DNA from: Novosphingobium sp.
GTDB lineage: Bacteria; Pseudomonadota; Alphaproteobacteria; Sphingomonadales; Sphingomonadaceae
Length of the DNA stretch: 42,161 bases
Direction of reading: 5' to 3'
Assembly: GCA_030697365.1 (NCBI GenBank)
Contig: JAUYQH010000034.1
Span: 1-42,161 of the forward strand
Shown here: piece by piece, positions 9,106 through 16,984 of the stretch
How positions within the stretch are numbered: position 1 is the first letter of the stretch
How the letters are laid out: every line of letters starts with the position of its first letter
Position numbers and translations under genes: made by a program
The notes under the pieces: model-generated
Database searches by the model: none
The model's input: the letters and a program-made list of their open reading frames with translations, nothing else
What the model was told of the DNA's origin: nothing

Positions 9106-9480
9106 ATGACTGACAGCCTGATCCTCGAAGTGGCCGATTTCGAGCACCACGTGCTGACCGGAATCTATTCGGAGGAAACCGGGCGGCCGCAGCCGCTGCG
9201 CTTCACCATCTCGGCGCGGCTGAAGCCGGCCGATCGCTATGAGCCCGACACCCCGCTCAGCCACAGCAAGAACTACATGGATCTCAAGTTCGCGGCTTCG
9301 GCGGCACTGCCGCCGGGGGTTCACTTCAAGCTGATCGAGGCGGTGGCGGACCATGTGTGCGAGACGCTGTTCGTCCAGGACCGCCGGATCGAGGCGGTGA
9401 CGGTCAAGATCGTCAAGCTGGCGATCAGCGAAGGGGACGAGCGGATCGGGATCACGCTCACCCGCGAGCGCCGCAGCTGA
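9106..9480 (+). CDS. dihydroneopterin aldolase family protein (FolB-like)
   Basis: A 124-residue single-domain protein of the FolB/tunnelling fold. Residues equivalent to the catalytic set of dihydroneopterin aldolase are visible: a glutamate at 23-24 in GIYSEET, Tyr57 in NYMDL, and a lysine at 104 in the KIVKLAISEG strand. The enzyme family cleaves or epimerises dihydroneopterin, forming 6-hydroxymethyl-dihydropterin in folate synthesis. TAGGAG lies eight bases before the ATG. The next gene begins two bases after its stop and is a pteridine-reductase-type SDR, supporting a pterin substrate. It could also be a non-folate pterin enzyme, because no other folate gene is in view. Confidence 0.8.
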   Translation: MTDSLILEVADFEHHVLTGIYSEETGRPQPLRFTISARLKPADRYEPDTPLSHSKNYMDLKFAASAALPPGVHFKLIEAVADHVCETLFVQDRRIEAVTVKIVKLAISEGDERIGITLTRERRS

Positions 9481-9482
9481 CC

Positions 9483-10241
9483 GTGCGCCCGCTCGCGCTC
9501 GTCACCGGCGGCTGGCGGCGAATCGGCGCCGCGATAGCTTCCGCGCTGGCGGCGGACGGCTGGGACCTGGCGCTCCACGCGCACCATCGCGAAGCGTTCG
9601 ACCCCGCGCTCGCCGCGCAGCTTAAGCAGGCAGGGGCTACGGTGCACGGCATCGCCGGGGATTTGATCGAGGATGGCGCACCGGAGATGATCGTGCGCGA
9701 GGCGGTCAACGCGTTCGGTCGCGCTCCGACGCTGCTGGTCAATTCGGCCTCGATCTTCCGCAACGACCGGCTGGCGACGGTGACCACCGATTCGCTCGAC
9801 GCGCATATGCGCACCAATCTGTATGCGCCGCTCTTGCTCACCCAGGCTTTCGCTGCGGCGCTGGGCGAGGCGGAAGGCAGCGTGGTCATGCTCCTCGACA
9901 GCCGAGTGCGCAATCCGGTGCCCGATCAGCTGTCCTATTCGCTGTCCAAGCAGACGCTCCACGCGAGTCTGCGCAACCTCGCCCGCGATCTGGCACCGCG
10001 TATCCGGGTAAATGGGGTCGCCCCGGGGCTGGTGTTGCCGACCGAGGACTATAGCGACGCGCAGTGGCGGCGGCTGACTGCGATGATGCCGCTCGAACGT
10101 CTAGCAAGCCCGGCGGACATCGCCGCGGCGGTGGTCTATCTCGCGCGGGCGGAGGCGGTGACCGGCCAGACTATCTATGTCGATAGCGGCGCCAATCTCG
10201 AAGCTTTTCCGCGCGATTTCGTGTATATGGGGCGCGAATGA
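9483..10241 (+). CDS. SDR oxidoreductase of the pteridine reductase type
   Basis: Short-chain dehydrogenase of 252 residues starting with GTG two bases after the folB-like stop. The cofactor motif is TGGWRRIG at 8-15, with Arg where ordinary SDRs have Gly, as in pteridine reductase PTR1 and FolM. The active site is Asp139, Tyr152 and Lys156: the usual Ser-Tyr-Lys triad is replaced by Asp-Tyr-Lys with the spacing known from PTR1. NSAS at 87-90 is the family's NxA/NxS element. I infer NADPH-dependent reduction of a dihydropterin, consistent with the FolB-like neighbour. The stop overlaps moaA by four bases, so the pterin pair and molybdopterin synthesis are probably co-transcribed. Confidence 0.82.
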   Translation: MRPLALVTGGWRRIGAAIASALAADGWDLALHAHHREAFDPALAAQLKQAGATVHGIAGDLIEDGAPEMIVREAVNAFGRAPTLLVNSASIFRNDRLATVTTDSLDAHMRTNLYAPLLLTQAFAAALGEAEGSVVMLLDSRVRNPVPDQLSYSLSKQTLHASLRNLARDLAPRIRVNGVAPGLVLPTEDYSDAQWRRLTAMMPLERLASPADIAAAVVYLARAEAVTGQTIYVDSGANLEAFPRDFVYMGRE

Positions 10242-11230
10242 CCCCGCTCGTCGACACCTTCAAGCGCCCGATCACCTACTTGCGGCTCTCGGTGACCGAC
10301 CGCTGCGACTTGCGCTGCGCCTATTGCATGCCCGAACGGATGACCTTCCTGCCCAAGGCGGAAGTGCTCACGCTCGAGGAACTGCGCGCGCTGGCAATGG
10401 CGTTCATCGCGCGCGGGGTGCGCAAGATCCGCCTGACGGGGGGCGAGCCGCTGGTCCGGCGCGACATGATCGAGCTGGTCCGCGCGCTGGGTCGTGAGAT
10501 CGGAAGCGGTCTGGACGAGCTGACGCTGACCACCAACGGCATGCGTCTCGCCGAATTCGCTCCCGCACTGAAAGATGCAGGCGTGCGGCGGATCAACGTC
10601 AGCCTCGACACCCGCGACCGCGAACTGTTCGAAAAGCTCGCGCGGCGCGACGGGCTGCCGCAAGTCCTCGCCGGGATCGCGGCGGCCAAGGCGGTGGGGC
10701 TCGAGGTCAAGCTCAACACCGTGGCGCTCAAGGGGCTCAACGAAGCGGAATTGCCGACGCTGATCCGCTGGGCGCACGGCGAGGGTCACGCGATCACGCT
10801 GATCGAGGTGATGCCGCTGGGCGAGGTGGAGGGCGACCGCTTCGATCACTACCTGCCGCTCAGCGCGGTCCGCCCCCGGCTCGAAGAGCACTGGACGCTG
10901 ACCCCCAGCGCGCACCGCAGCGGCGGCCCCGCGCGCTACTTCGATATTCCAGAGACGGGTGGCCGGCTGGGACTGATTGCCCCGTTGACCAGCAACTTCT
11001 GCGATGGCTGCAACCGCGTGCGGGTGACCGCGATCGGGCAGCTTTTCGCGTGCCTGGGCGGCGAAGGCCAAGTCGATCTGCGCGCGGCGCTTCGCTCGGG
11101 CGAAGCGGGCGCGCTCGATGCCGCGCTCGACCGGGCGATGACGATCAAGCCCGAACGCCACGCCTTCCGCATCGACCGCCGCGGTGAGCCGCCCGCGCTG
11201 GCCCGGCACATGTCCATGACCGGCGGCTGA
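10238..11230 (+). CDS. moaA: GTP 3',8-cyclase MoaA
   Basis: Radical-SAM enzyme (330 residues) that, with MoaC, converts GTP to cyclic pyranopterin monophosphate, the first step of molybdenum cofactor synthesis. The N-terminal iron-sulphur cluster is held by Cys23, Cys27 and Cys30 (CDLRCAYC) and the C-terminal one by Cys255, Cys258 and Cys272 (FCDGCNR and FACLG). The [11 protein letters not shown] motif and the essential C-terminal Gly-Gly are present. The ATG overlaps the SDR stop. moaD follows one base after the stop. All diagnostic residues are intact. Confidence 0.97.
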   Translation: MTPLVDTFKRPITYLRLSVTDRCDLRCAYCMPERMTFLPKAEVLTLEELRALAMAFIARGVRKIRLTGGEPLVRRDMIELVRALGREIGSGLDELTLTTNGMRLAEFAPALKDAGVRRINVSLDTRDRELFEKLARRDGLPQVLAGIAAAKAVGLEVKLNTVALKGLNEAELPTLIRWAHGEGHAITLIEVMPLGEVEGDRFDHYLPLSAVRPRLEEHWTLTPSAHRSGGPARYFDIPETGGRLGLIAPLTSNFCDGCNRVRVTAIGQLFACLGGEGQVDLRAALRSGEAGALDAALDRAMTIKPERHAFRIDRRGEPPALARHMSMTGG

Positions 11231-11231
11231 G

Positions 11232-11462
11232 ATGGCGCTGACGTTGCTGTTTCTCGGCCGCCTGCAGGATGCGGCAGGCGGCGAAGAGCGGACGGTCGGA
11301 TATCACCGCGACTTGGCGGCCCTGATCGCTTCGCTCGAGCCTGAACTGGGGCAGGCGTTGCGCTCCGACAAAGTCCGGGTCGCGGTCAACGGCGTGCTTG
11401 GCGTGACGGTGCTGGCCGATGGCGACGAGGTCGCGTTTTTGCCTCCGGTTAGCGGCGGCTGA
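11232..11462 (+). CDS. moaD: molybdopterin synthase sulphur carrier subunit
   Basis: A 76-residue beta-grasp ubiquitin-like protein ending in VSGG. The C-terminal Gly-Gly is adenylated and thiocarboxylated, and the sulphur is passed to precursor Z by MoaE. The family signature VNGVLG ... DGDEVAFLPPVSGG is complete. It starts one base after moaA and is followed eight bases later by moaE, the other half of molybdopterin synthase, so the two subunits are made together. Confidence 0.95.
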   Translation: MALTLLFLGRLQDAAGGEERTVGYHRDLAALIASLEPELGQALRSDKVRVAVNGVLGVTVLADGDEVAFLPPVSGG

Positions 11463-11470
11463 CCAAGCCC

Positions 11471-11941
11471 GTGTCGCCCGACGCTCGCTTGATCGATTCG
11501 CCATTCGATCCTTCGGAAGAATTGAGGCGATTCGCCGAAGCCCACCGCCAATCGGGCGGGATCGCCAGTTTCATCGGCCAGGTTCGCGCCGAGGAGGGGG
11601 AAGCTGCGGTGCTTGAACTCGAGCTCAGCCACTACCCGCCGCTGACCCTGCCCGGGATGCGGGCGCTGGCAACCGAGGCCGGACAACGCTGGCCGCTCGA
11701 CGGCATGCTCCTGCTCCACCGCACAGGATCGCTTAGCCCGGGCGAACCGATCGTGTTGGTCGCCGCGGCCGCGCGCCACCGCCGCGATGCCTTCCTCGCC
11801 GCCGATTTCGCGATGGATCACCTCAAGAGCGAGGCGTGGTTCTGGAAGCGCGAACGCACAGCCGCGGGCTGGCACTGGGTCGAGCCGCGCGCGGCGGATC
11901 ATGCCGACAAGGCGCGGTGGGAAAATTCGCCGCCGATTTGA
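11471..11941 (+). CDS. moaE: molybdopterin synthase catalytic subunit
   Basis: A 156-residue catalytic subunit of molybdopterin synthase, which inserts the dithiolene sulphurs delivered by MoaD. Active-site residues known from E. coli MoaE occur at the same positions: Arg39 in FIGQVR, His103-Arg104 in ARHRRDAF, Lys119 and Lys126 in DHLKSEAWFWKRE. The start is a GTG at 11471, eight bases after the moaD stop; no better ATG exists in frame. This ends the cofactor operon, with a 63-base gap to the next gene. Confidence 0.95.
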   Translation: MSPDARLIDSPFDPSEELRRFAEAHRQSGGIASFIGQVRAEEGEAAVLELELSHYPPLTLPGMRALATEAGQRWPLDGMLLLHRTGSLSPGEPIVLVAAAARHRRDAFLAADFAMDHLKSEAWFWKRERTAAGWHWVEPRAADHADKARWENSPPI

Positions 11942-12004
11942 CGGATATCAAGGCGGGAGAACCGATTCGCCCGCACACCGGCTCCCAAGACGAGGAGCCC
12001 GACA

Positions 12005-12436
12005 ATGACCCGCAAACTCGACCGCACCCAGATCGCCCAACTGGCGCAGATCGTACCCGACCGGGCAACCCTTGAGGCCGTCCCGCACCCGCCGCGCACG
12101 TTCGAGCTGCCGGGTGTGCTCTATGCAATCACCGTGGCGGCGTATTTCGGCTTTATCGCGGTGCTCGCCGCGGCATTCGCCACGCGCGAGATGATCCTGC
12201 CTACGGCGATCATCGTTGTGCTCATCGTCGCCGGGTTCGGCGTACCTTCGCTGTGGGCGCGGATGAAGCCAGACGACGCCGGCGCCCCGCTGACTTGGGG
12301 CCAGTTCAGTCAGCGCGGGATCATGACCCACACCGGAAGGATGTCCGCGGGCGACGCCACGATCCAGGTGCTGATTCTGCCGACGCTGATCCTGCTGTGG
12401 GCGGGCGCGGTGGCGACGATCGCCGCGCTGACCTGA
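12005..12436 (+). CDS. hypothetical membrane protein
   Basis: A 143-residue protein with three predicted membrane helices: roughly 38-58 (VLYAITVAAYFGFIAVLAAAF), 62-80, and 120-141 at the C-terminus. The first 35 residues are polar and the loop between helices two and three contains WGQFSQRGIMTHTGRMSAGDA. I do not recognise the family. A good AGGAG lies seven bases before the ATG. It stands alone between moaE and a 277-bp inverted-repeat element that begins one base after its stop codon. Function is unknown. Confidence 0.7.
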   Translation: MTRKLDRTQIAQLAQIVPDRATLEAVPHPPRTFELPGVLYAITVAAYFGFIAVLAAAFATREMILPTAIIVVLIVAGFGVPSLWARMKPDDAGAPLTWGQFSQRGIMTHTGRMSAGDATIQVLILPTLILLWAGAVATIAALT

Positions 12437-12437
12437 A

Positions 12438-12714
12438 CCCTAGAGCGGCGTGCGGCATATCTGACCCGCCGTGACGGAGCCGATTTTGGCTCAGCGCAAG
12501 GAGCGAGGAGGGAGCCATGCCATCGCATAGTGAGCGACGAGCGACGCTGCGCTGGGCCAAAAGCGGCCCGCCGCTGCGCGGTTGCCTCAGGAAGCCCCTC
12601 GGACGGCGTCACGCTGCTTGTCCGGGCAACCAGCCCGGCCCGCGCAGCGTTCCTTGCCGAGAAGCTTCCTGAGGCAATCCCGGCGGGTCAGATATACCGC
12701 ACGCCGCTCTAGGG
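12438..12714. repeat. 277-bp element with 33-bp terminal inverted repeats
   Basis: The two ends are inverted copies of each other: 12438-12470 and 12682-12714 match over 33 bp with one mismatch. A second, nested perfect inverted repeat of 14 bp lies at 12582-12595 and 12664-12677, and short hairpins (gagcc/ggctc near 12477, gggcc/ggccc near 12553) fill the left half. No reading frame inside resembles a transposase. The element fits exactly between two convergent genes: it starts one base after the upstream stop, and its right end supplies the stop codon (12709-12711) of the transglutaminase-like gene. It resembles a MITE or a REP-type palindromic element; no target-site duplication is obvious. 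Confidence 0.75.
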
Positions 12715-13488
12715 AGCCACTCTCGCCGATCCGGCCAGCGCGGCGGTTTGCATCTTTTCGGGAGTGACCTTGACCGGCTTGCCGTGGATCCACGTCTTGC
12801 CCACGCCATAAGTGATGATCGGGGCAAAATCGGGCCGCGACATACCCGAGCTGGCTGCGATCACCTGACTGTTGCGGTCGGTCAGCAACCAGAAGTTGCC
12901 ACCGATCCGCACCAGCAACGCCGCGGATTCGCGCCCCCGTTGCGATGCGTGCGCGCCGGCATAGCCTGTGGTGAGGTAGAGATCGCGCGCGGGTACCCCC
13001 AGCAGGCGCAGCGCCTCCATCTTGGCGATGGCGATGTCGATGCAATCGCCAACACCGCGCCCCAGGGTTTCGCTGGCCGGGGCCCAGTAACCGTCGTCGG
13101 CGCAGTCATAGGAGGTGCTGCGATTGCGGACCGCGCGATTGACCGCGGACTGGACGAATGCGGCCTGGGCTTCGCGCGCCATGCCCCAGGCCGAGCCCGT
13201 GAGCGCGACCAGCGCGGGCTGGTCGAGCGGGGCGCGCATGATCCGCAACCAGCGGCTTCCGATTGGCTTGACCTTGATGGGTACCGGAACCGTGCCGAAC
13301 ACCGCAGGTTCGTCGGGAAGTTGAGACGCCACCGGTTGAGGCATGAATCCTCCCGGCGCGACGAATGCGGATTGGGCTTGCGCAGGCGCCGCGCAGATCA
13401 AGGCAGCGGCCATTCCACCCAGAAGAGAACCGAATTTTCGGTGACCCCCCAGCCATGCGCGCAGCGCGCGCCTCCCGTTGCCCCTCAT
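12709..13488 (-). CDS. transglutaminase-like cysteine peptidase
   Basis: Exported protein of 259 residues in the bacterial transglutaminase-like cysteine peptidase family (BTLCP, the LapG type). A basic N-terminus and hydrophobic stretch (about 20-39, ending AQAQ) form the signal peptide. The Cys-His-Asp triad is visible as Cys149 in GVGDCID, His180 in GAHAS and Asp204 in LLTDRN. LapG-type enzymes cleave surface adhesins in the periplasm under c-di-GMP control; no lapD or adhesin is in view, so the substrate is open. The ATG at 13488 was chosen for its GGGG-containing ribosome site; ATGs at 13494 and 13539 are alternatives. The last codon and stop lie in a terminal inverted repeat. Confidence 0.83.
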   Translation of the reverse strand: MRGNGRRALRAWLGGHRKFGSLLGGMAAALICAAPAQAQSAFVAPGGFMPQPVASQLPDEPAVFGTVPVPIKVKPIGSRWLRIMRAPLDQPALVALTGSAWGMAREAQAAFVQSAVNRAVRNRSTSYDCADDGYWAPASETLGRGVGDCIDIAIAKMEALRLLGVPARDLYLTTGYAGAHASQRGRESAALLVRIGGNFWLLTDRNSQVIAASSGMSRPDFAPIITYGVGKTWIHGKPVKVTPEKMQTAALAGSARVAP

Positions 13489-13600
13489 TCCCATCCCCGC
13501 GACCGTTGTTTGCGCGAAACGTATCGTGATTCTGGTCACAGCGATACGCGTGTCGCAGCCTTTCGGTCGCGCGCGGAAGCCGGTTCGGCGCGGTTCGGGC

Positions 13601-14242
13601 TCAGATCCCGGCGTCGGCGAGCACCGCGGTGCGCAGCGCTTCTATCCCCGCCTTCGTTTCGGACGACGTCACCAGCAGCTCGGGAAACGCCGCCGAATGC
13701 TTGCGCGCCTCGGCCGCGGTCGCGGCCTGTATGGCCTCCAGCTCGCTCGGCTTGATCTTGTCGGCCTTGGTCAGGACCAGGCGATAGACCACCGCAGCCT
13801 CGTCGAGCATCGCCATCATCTCGAGGTCGGGCGGCTTGATCCCGTGGCGCGAATCGATCAGCAGCAGCACGCGTTTGAGCACCACCCGGCCGCGCAGGAA
13901 ATCGCGAACCAGCCGCTGCCATTTCTTGACGACTTCGGGCGGGGCCTTGGCGAAGCCATAGCCGGGCATGTCGACCAGCCGCAGCCTGGCCGGCTCGCCC
14001 ACGTCGAAGAAGTTGAGCTCCTGCGTGCGACCCGGAGTGACCGAAGCGCGGGCGAGCGATTTGCGCCCGGTCAGTGCGTTGAGCAGCGAGCTTTTGCCCA
14101 CGTTAGACCGGCCTGCAAAGGCGATCTCGGGAAAATCGGGATCGGGCAGAAACTGGAGCGCGGGCGCGCTCTTGAGAAACTCGATACGCCCTGCGAACAG
14201 CAGCCGCGCGCGTTCGGTTTCATCAGCTTCGCCCTGCGACAC
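13601..14242 (-). CDS. engB: ribosome biogenesis GTP-binding protein EngB/YihA
   Basis: Small GTPase of 213 residues required for assembly of the large ribosomal subunit. G-motifs are clear: GRSNVGKSS at 44-52 (G1), the conserved TPGRTQ at 69-74 (G2), DMPG at 91-94 (G3) and TKAD (G4). The start is a GTG at 14242, one base after the yidC stop; the frame stays open further upstream inside yidC, but that sequence is arginine-rich shadow of yidC and not family-like. Co-transcription with yidC, yidD, rnpA and rpmH is likely from the tight spacing. Confidence 0.94.
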   Translation of the reverse strand: MSQGEADETERARLLFAGRIEFLKSAPALQFLPDPDFPEIAFAGRSNVGKSSLLNALTGRKSLARASVTPGRTQELNFFDVGEPARLRLVDMPGYGFAKAPPEVVKKWQRLVRDFLRGRVVLKRVLLLIDSRHGIKPPDLEMMAMLDEAAVVYRLVLTKADKIKPSELEAIQAATAAEARKHSAAFPELLVTSSETKAGIEALRTAVLADAGI

Positions 14243-14243
14243 C

Positions 14244-16103
14244 CTAGCGCCCGCGCGGCTTGGGCTTGCGCGGGGTCGAGGGGCGCGGCGAGGGGGTGCG
14301 CTTGGCCGCGGGTGCCGGTTTGACCGTCGCCGCCTTGACCGGTTCCGCCTTGTCGCGCCCCGACTCTCTGGCCGCGGCGCGGGCCTTGTCCTGGCGATCC
14401 TTCTCGTTCTGCGCTGCAAGCTGCGGATGGCGGCGATAGAGATACCACTGCTGGGCAATCGTCAGGATGTTCGAAGTGATCCAGTAGATCAGCAGCCCCG
14501 CCGCGAACGGCGCCATCACGAACATCATCAGCCACGGCATGATCTTGAAGACGATCTCCTGACTGGGATCGACCGGTGCCGGGTTGAGCTTGAACTGAAG
14601 CCACATCGTGATCCCGAGCAGGATTGCGAGCACGCCGATCGCGAGGAACGCGGGCGGGTTGAAATCGAGCAGCCCGAACAGGTTGAGGATGTGCAGCGGA
14701 TCGGGTGCGGACAGATCCTTGATCCACAGCGCGAACGGCTGGTGGCGCATCTCGATCGCCACGATCAGCACTTTGTAGAGCGCGAAGAACACTGGAATCT
14801 GGAGGAAGATCGGCAGGCAGCCCGCCAGCGGATTGACCTTCTCTTCCTTGTACAGCTCCATCGTCTTCTGCTGGAGCGTGGGCTTGTCGTCCTTGTAGCG
14901 CTCCTGGAGCGCCTTCATCTTGGGCTGGATCGCGCGCATCGCCGCCATGCTGGCGAACTGGCGCTGGGCGATCGGGAACATCAGCCCGCGGACGATGAAG
15001 GTCAGGCAGATGATCGCCACGCCGAAGTTGCCGATCGAACGGAACAGCCAGTCGAGCAGGTAGAAGATCGGCTTTTCGAACCAGCGGAACCACCCCCAGT
15101 CGATCGCCAGGCTGAAGTTGGCGATCCCCGAAGCTTCATAGGCATCGAGCACATCGACTTCCTTGGCCCCCGCGAACAGGCGGGTCGTGCGGGTCACCTG
15201 CTGACCCGCGCCGAGCGCGGTTGGCCGGTAGAGCAAGTCGGCGCGGAAGGTGCGGTTGCCGAGGCTGCGGAAGTCGCCACTGGTGGGTGCAGTCGCATCG
15301 GGGATCAGCGTCGCCATCCAGTAGATGTCGGTAAAGCCGATCCATCCAGGGCGACCCTTGCCGGCGACCGTGCCCGCTTCGGCGACGTCGTCATAATCGT
15401 TGTCGAAGCTGACCGAGCCGTCGAACGCGCCGATCGGGCCCGCATGAACGTTGAAGGTGTCGAGGCTGGCGTTCCTGTCGGTGCGGTTGACCAGAGCGAA
15501 GGGGCGGATCACCGCTGCGTTGGCGCCGCGGTTGGCGACCGTCTGGGTCGCGGTGATCATGTAGTTGGCGTCGATCGCATAGCGGATCGCGAAACTTTGT
15601 CCGCTTGCGTTGTCCCAGCGCAGCGTGACCGGGGTCTGCGGGGTCAGCCGCGCTCCTTCGGCGCGCCATACGGTCTGCGCGGTTGGCAGCGCGATTGCCT
15701 CACCGACCCAGCCGAACTGGGCGAAGTGCTGCGCGGGGGTGCCGGCCGGCGAAAACAGCCGGACCGGACCCGAATCCTTGGCCAGATCGACGCGGTGATC
15801 GGTCATCGTCAGGTCGTCGATCACCGCGCCGGTGAGGTTGATCGAACCGGCGACGCGCGGCCCGACGATCGGCACGCGGCCCCCCCGCGCGAGCGCCGAG
15901 GCGAGGTCCTGCTTGTCGAGCGCGGCGTCGGCGGCGCTTGGAAGGCCGCCCTCGCGGCCTGGCTGCGCCGGAACGTCGGCCGCCGTCGCGACCGTGGCGG
16001 GCTTGACTGGTTGCGGATAGAAATAGCGGATGCCCGCGTCCCAGCCGAGCAGGAGCAGCCCGGTGAGCACCACCGCGAGGATCAGGTTGCGCTGGTTTGT
16101 CAA
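14244..16103 (-). CDS. yidC: membrane protein insertase YidC
   Basis: Inner-membrane insertase of 619 residues that helps fold and insert membrane proteins alone or with SecYEG. Gram-negative layout: an N-terminal signal-anchor helix (about 6-24), a large periplasmic domain to about residue 350, then the conserved five-helix core with FKIMPWLMMFVMAPFAAGL and the final helix followed by WYLYRR. The C-terminal tail from about 565 is very basic and rich in Lys, Pro and Ala, as expected for ribosome contact. The start is a TTG at 16103 (MTNQRN...), with AGGA about 9 bases upstream and no ATG nearby. A 55-base gap separates it from yidD. Confidence 0.96.
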   Translation of the reverse strand: MTNQRNLILAVVLTGLLLLGWDAGIRYFYPQPVKPATVATAADVPAQPGREGGLPSAADAALDKQDLASALARGGRVPIVGPRVAGSINLTGAVIDDLTMTDHRVDLAKDSGPVRLFSPAGTPAQHFAQFGWVGEAIALPTAQTVWRAEGARLTPQTPVTLRWDNASGQSFAIRYAIDANYMITATQTVANRGANAAVIRPFALVNRTDRNASLDTFNVHAGPIGAFDGSVSFDNDYDDVAEAGTVAGKGRPGWIGFTDIYWMATLIPDATAPTSGDFRSLGNRTFRADLLYRPTALGAGQQVTRTTRLFAGAKEVDVLDAYEASGIANFSLAIDWGWFRWFEKPIFYLLDWLFRSIGNFGVAIICLTFIVRGLMFPIAQRQFASMAAMRAIQPKMKALQERYKDDKPTLQQKTMELYKEEKVNPLAGCLPIFLQIPVFFALYKVLIVAIEMRHQPFALWIKDLSAPDPLHILNLFGLLDFNPPAFLAIGVLAILLGITMWLQFKLNPAPVDPSQEIVFKIMPWLMMFVMAPFAAGLLIYWITSNILTIAQQWYLYRRHPQLAAQNEKDRQDKARAAARESGRDKAEPVKAATVKPAPAAKRTPSPRPSTPRKPKPRGR

Positions 16104-16158
16104 GAATGCCGTCCTGGGTTCGTCGCTAGGAAAGATGGAGCCGCGGAAGCGCGATCAA

Positions 16159-16368
16159 TCAGGGAACGGGATCGTAGCCATGCCCGCCCCACGGATGGCA
16201 GCGCATTAGCCGCTTCGCCGCAAGCCAGCCACCCCTAATCGCGCCGTGGCGCTCAAGCGCCCGAATCGCGTATTCCGAGCACGACGGGGCGACGCGGCAC
16301 GACGGCGGCAGAATGCGCGAGGGGCCGAGCTGCCAGCCGCGTGCGATCCAGATCAGCAGTTGCTTCAT
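16159..16368 (-). CDS. yidD: membrane protein insertion efficiency factor YidD
   Basis: A 69-residue protein of the YidD/Hlp family that assists YidC-dependent insertion. It begins with an amphipathic helix ([13 protein letters not shown]) and has the conserved core [20 protein letters not shown] and [14 protein letters not shown], including three cysteines. Its ATG overlaps the rnpA stop as ATGA, so the two are translationally coupled. Length and order between rnpA and yidC are standard. Confidence 0.95.
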   Translation of the reverse strand: MKQLLIWIARGWQLGPSRILPPSCRVAPSCSEYAIRALERHGAIRGGWLAAKRLMRCHPWGGHGYDPVP

Positions 16369-16757
16369 TTGGCGGACAGCTTGCGACGGCGCGGGGGATC
16401 GCCCTTGCCTTCGCTGGCGCGCGCCAACGCCGCGCTCAGTTCGGTTCGGAGCTGGGCAAAGTCGCGCTCGACGCCGCCCTCGCGCCCGATCAGCACGTGG
16501 TCGGCCCCGGCGAGGCCGTGTTCGGGCAGCAGCTCGCGCAGCAGCGCGCGGAAGCGCCGCTTCATCCGGTTGCGAACCACCGCTCCGCCGATCTTCTTGG
16601 TCACGGTTACGCCATAGCGCATCGCGTCGTCGCCTGCAGCGTCACGGTTGACGAGCAGCACGAAACCGGGGCGCGCGACGCGCAGGCCCCGGTTGGCGGC
16701 TAGGAAATCGGAGCGCTTGCGGACGACCGCAAGGCGCAGCGGCTGACGCTCGTTCAG
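16365..16757 (-). CDS. rnpA: ribonuclease P protein component (start codon unusual)
   Basis: Protein subunit of RNase P, which trims the 5' ends of tRNA precursors. The family core [17 protein letters not shown] and the earlier [12 protein letters not shown] ... [11 protein letters not shown] are clear. The problem is the start: the conserved N-terminal part is open in frame, but no ATG, GTG or TTG lies upstream of it, only CTG codons at 16757 and 16739. The first ATG/GTG/TTG-type codon is a GTG at 16661, which would delete the conserved first strand and helix. I chose the CTG at 16757 because it overlaps the rpmH stop as CTGA, like the ATGA coupling of rnpA to yidD. That gives 130 residues. 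Confidence 0.85.
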   Translation of the reverse strand: MNERQPLRLAVVRKRSDFLAANRGLRVARPGFVLLVNRDAAGDDAMRYGVTVTKKIGGAVVRNRMKRRFRALLRELLPEHGLAGADHVLIGREGGVERDFAQLRTELSAALARASEGKGDPPRRRKLSAK

Positions 16758-16888
16758 GCGCTCAGCTTGATGCGGCCGCGGGCGCGGCGGGCGCGCAGGA
16801 TCTTGCGGCCACCCGGGGTCGCCGAGCGGGTGCGGAAGCCATGGCGGCGGGCCCGCACGAGGTTGCTGGGCTGGAAGGTGCGCTTCAT
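16754..16888 (-). CDS. rpmH: 50S ribosomal protein L34
   Basis: A 44-residue, strongly basic ribosomal protein of the large subunit. It starts with [19 protein letters not shown], the L34 signature, and ends KLSA. It is too short for most gene lists but unmistakable. It is the first gene of the rpmH-rnpA-yidD-yidC-engB cluster on the minus strand. A purine-rich GAGAGAC lies 5-11 bases before the ATG and a promoter candidate lies at 16942-16970. Confidence 0.97.
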   Translation of the reverse strand: MKRTFQPSNLVRARRHGFRTRSATPGGRKILRARRARGRIKLSA

Positions 16889-16941
16889 GGTGTCTCTCGA
16901 ATCACAAGTGTGCGGGCCAATCCCCGCCAAATCGAGGCGCG

Positions 16942-16970
16942 CCGTTAGGTCAGCGACGGGATAAAGTCAA
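16942..16970 (-). promoter_or_regulatory. candidate sigma-70 promoter for the rpmH operon
   Basis: On the minus strand TTGACT (16970-16965) matches five of six consensus -35 bases. A 17-base spacer follows and then TAACGG (16947-16942), a weak -10. Initiation would fall near 16935, giving a leader of about 47 bases before rpmH. The strong -35 and correct spacing make it plausible; the poor -10 keeps the call tentative. Confidence 0.45.
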
Positions 16971-16984
16971 CGCGTGGCACGGTG

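Noticed and set aside
13968..16238. 756-codon open frame on the plus strand opposite yidC
   Set aside because: It is antisense to engB, yidC and yidD, which have clear family motifs. The predicted protein is a His/Arg/Asp-rich mixture typical of GC-rich shadow frames.
16889..16984. Chromosome origin near rpmH
   Set aside because: The rpmH-rnpA-yidC cluster marks the origin in some bacteria, but I found no DnaA boxes and no dnaA here; in alphaproteobacteria the origin is often elsewhere.
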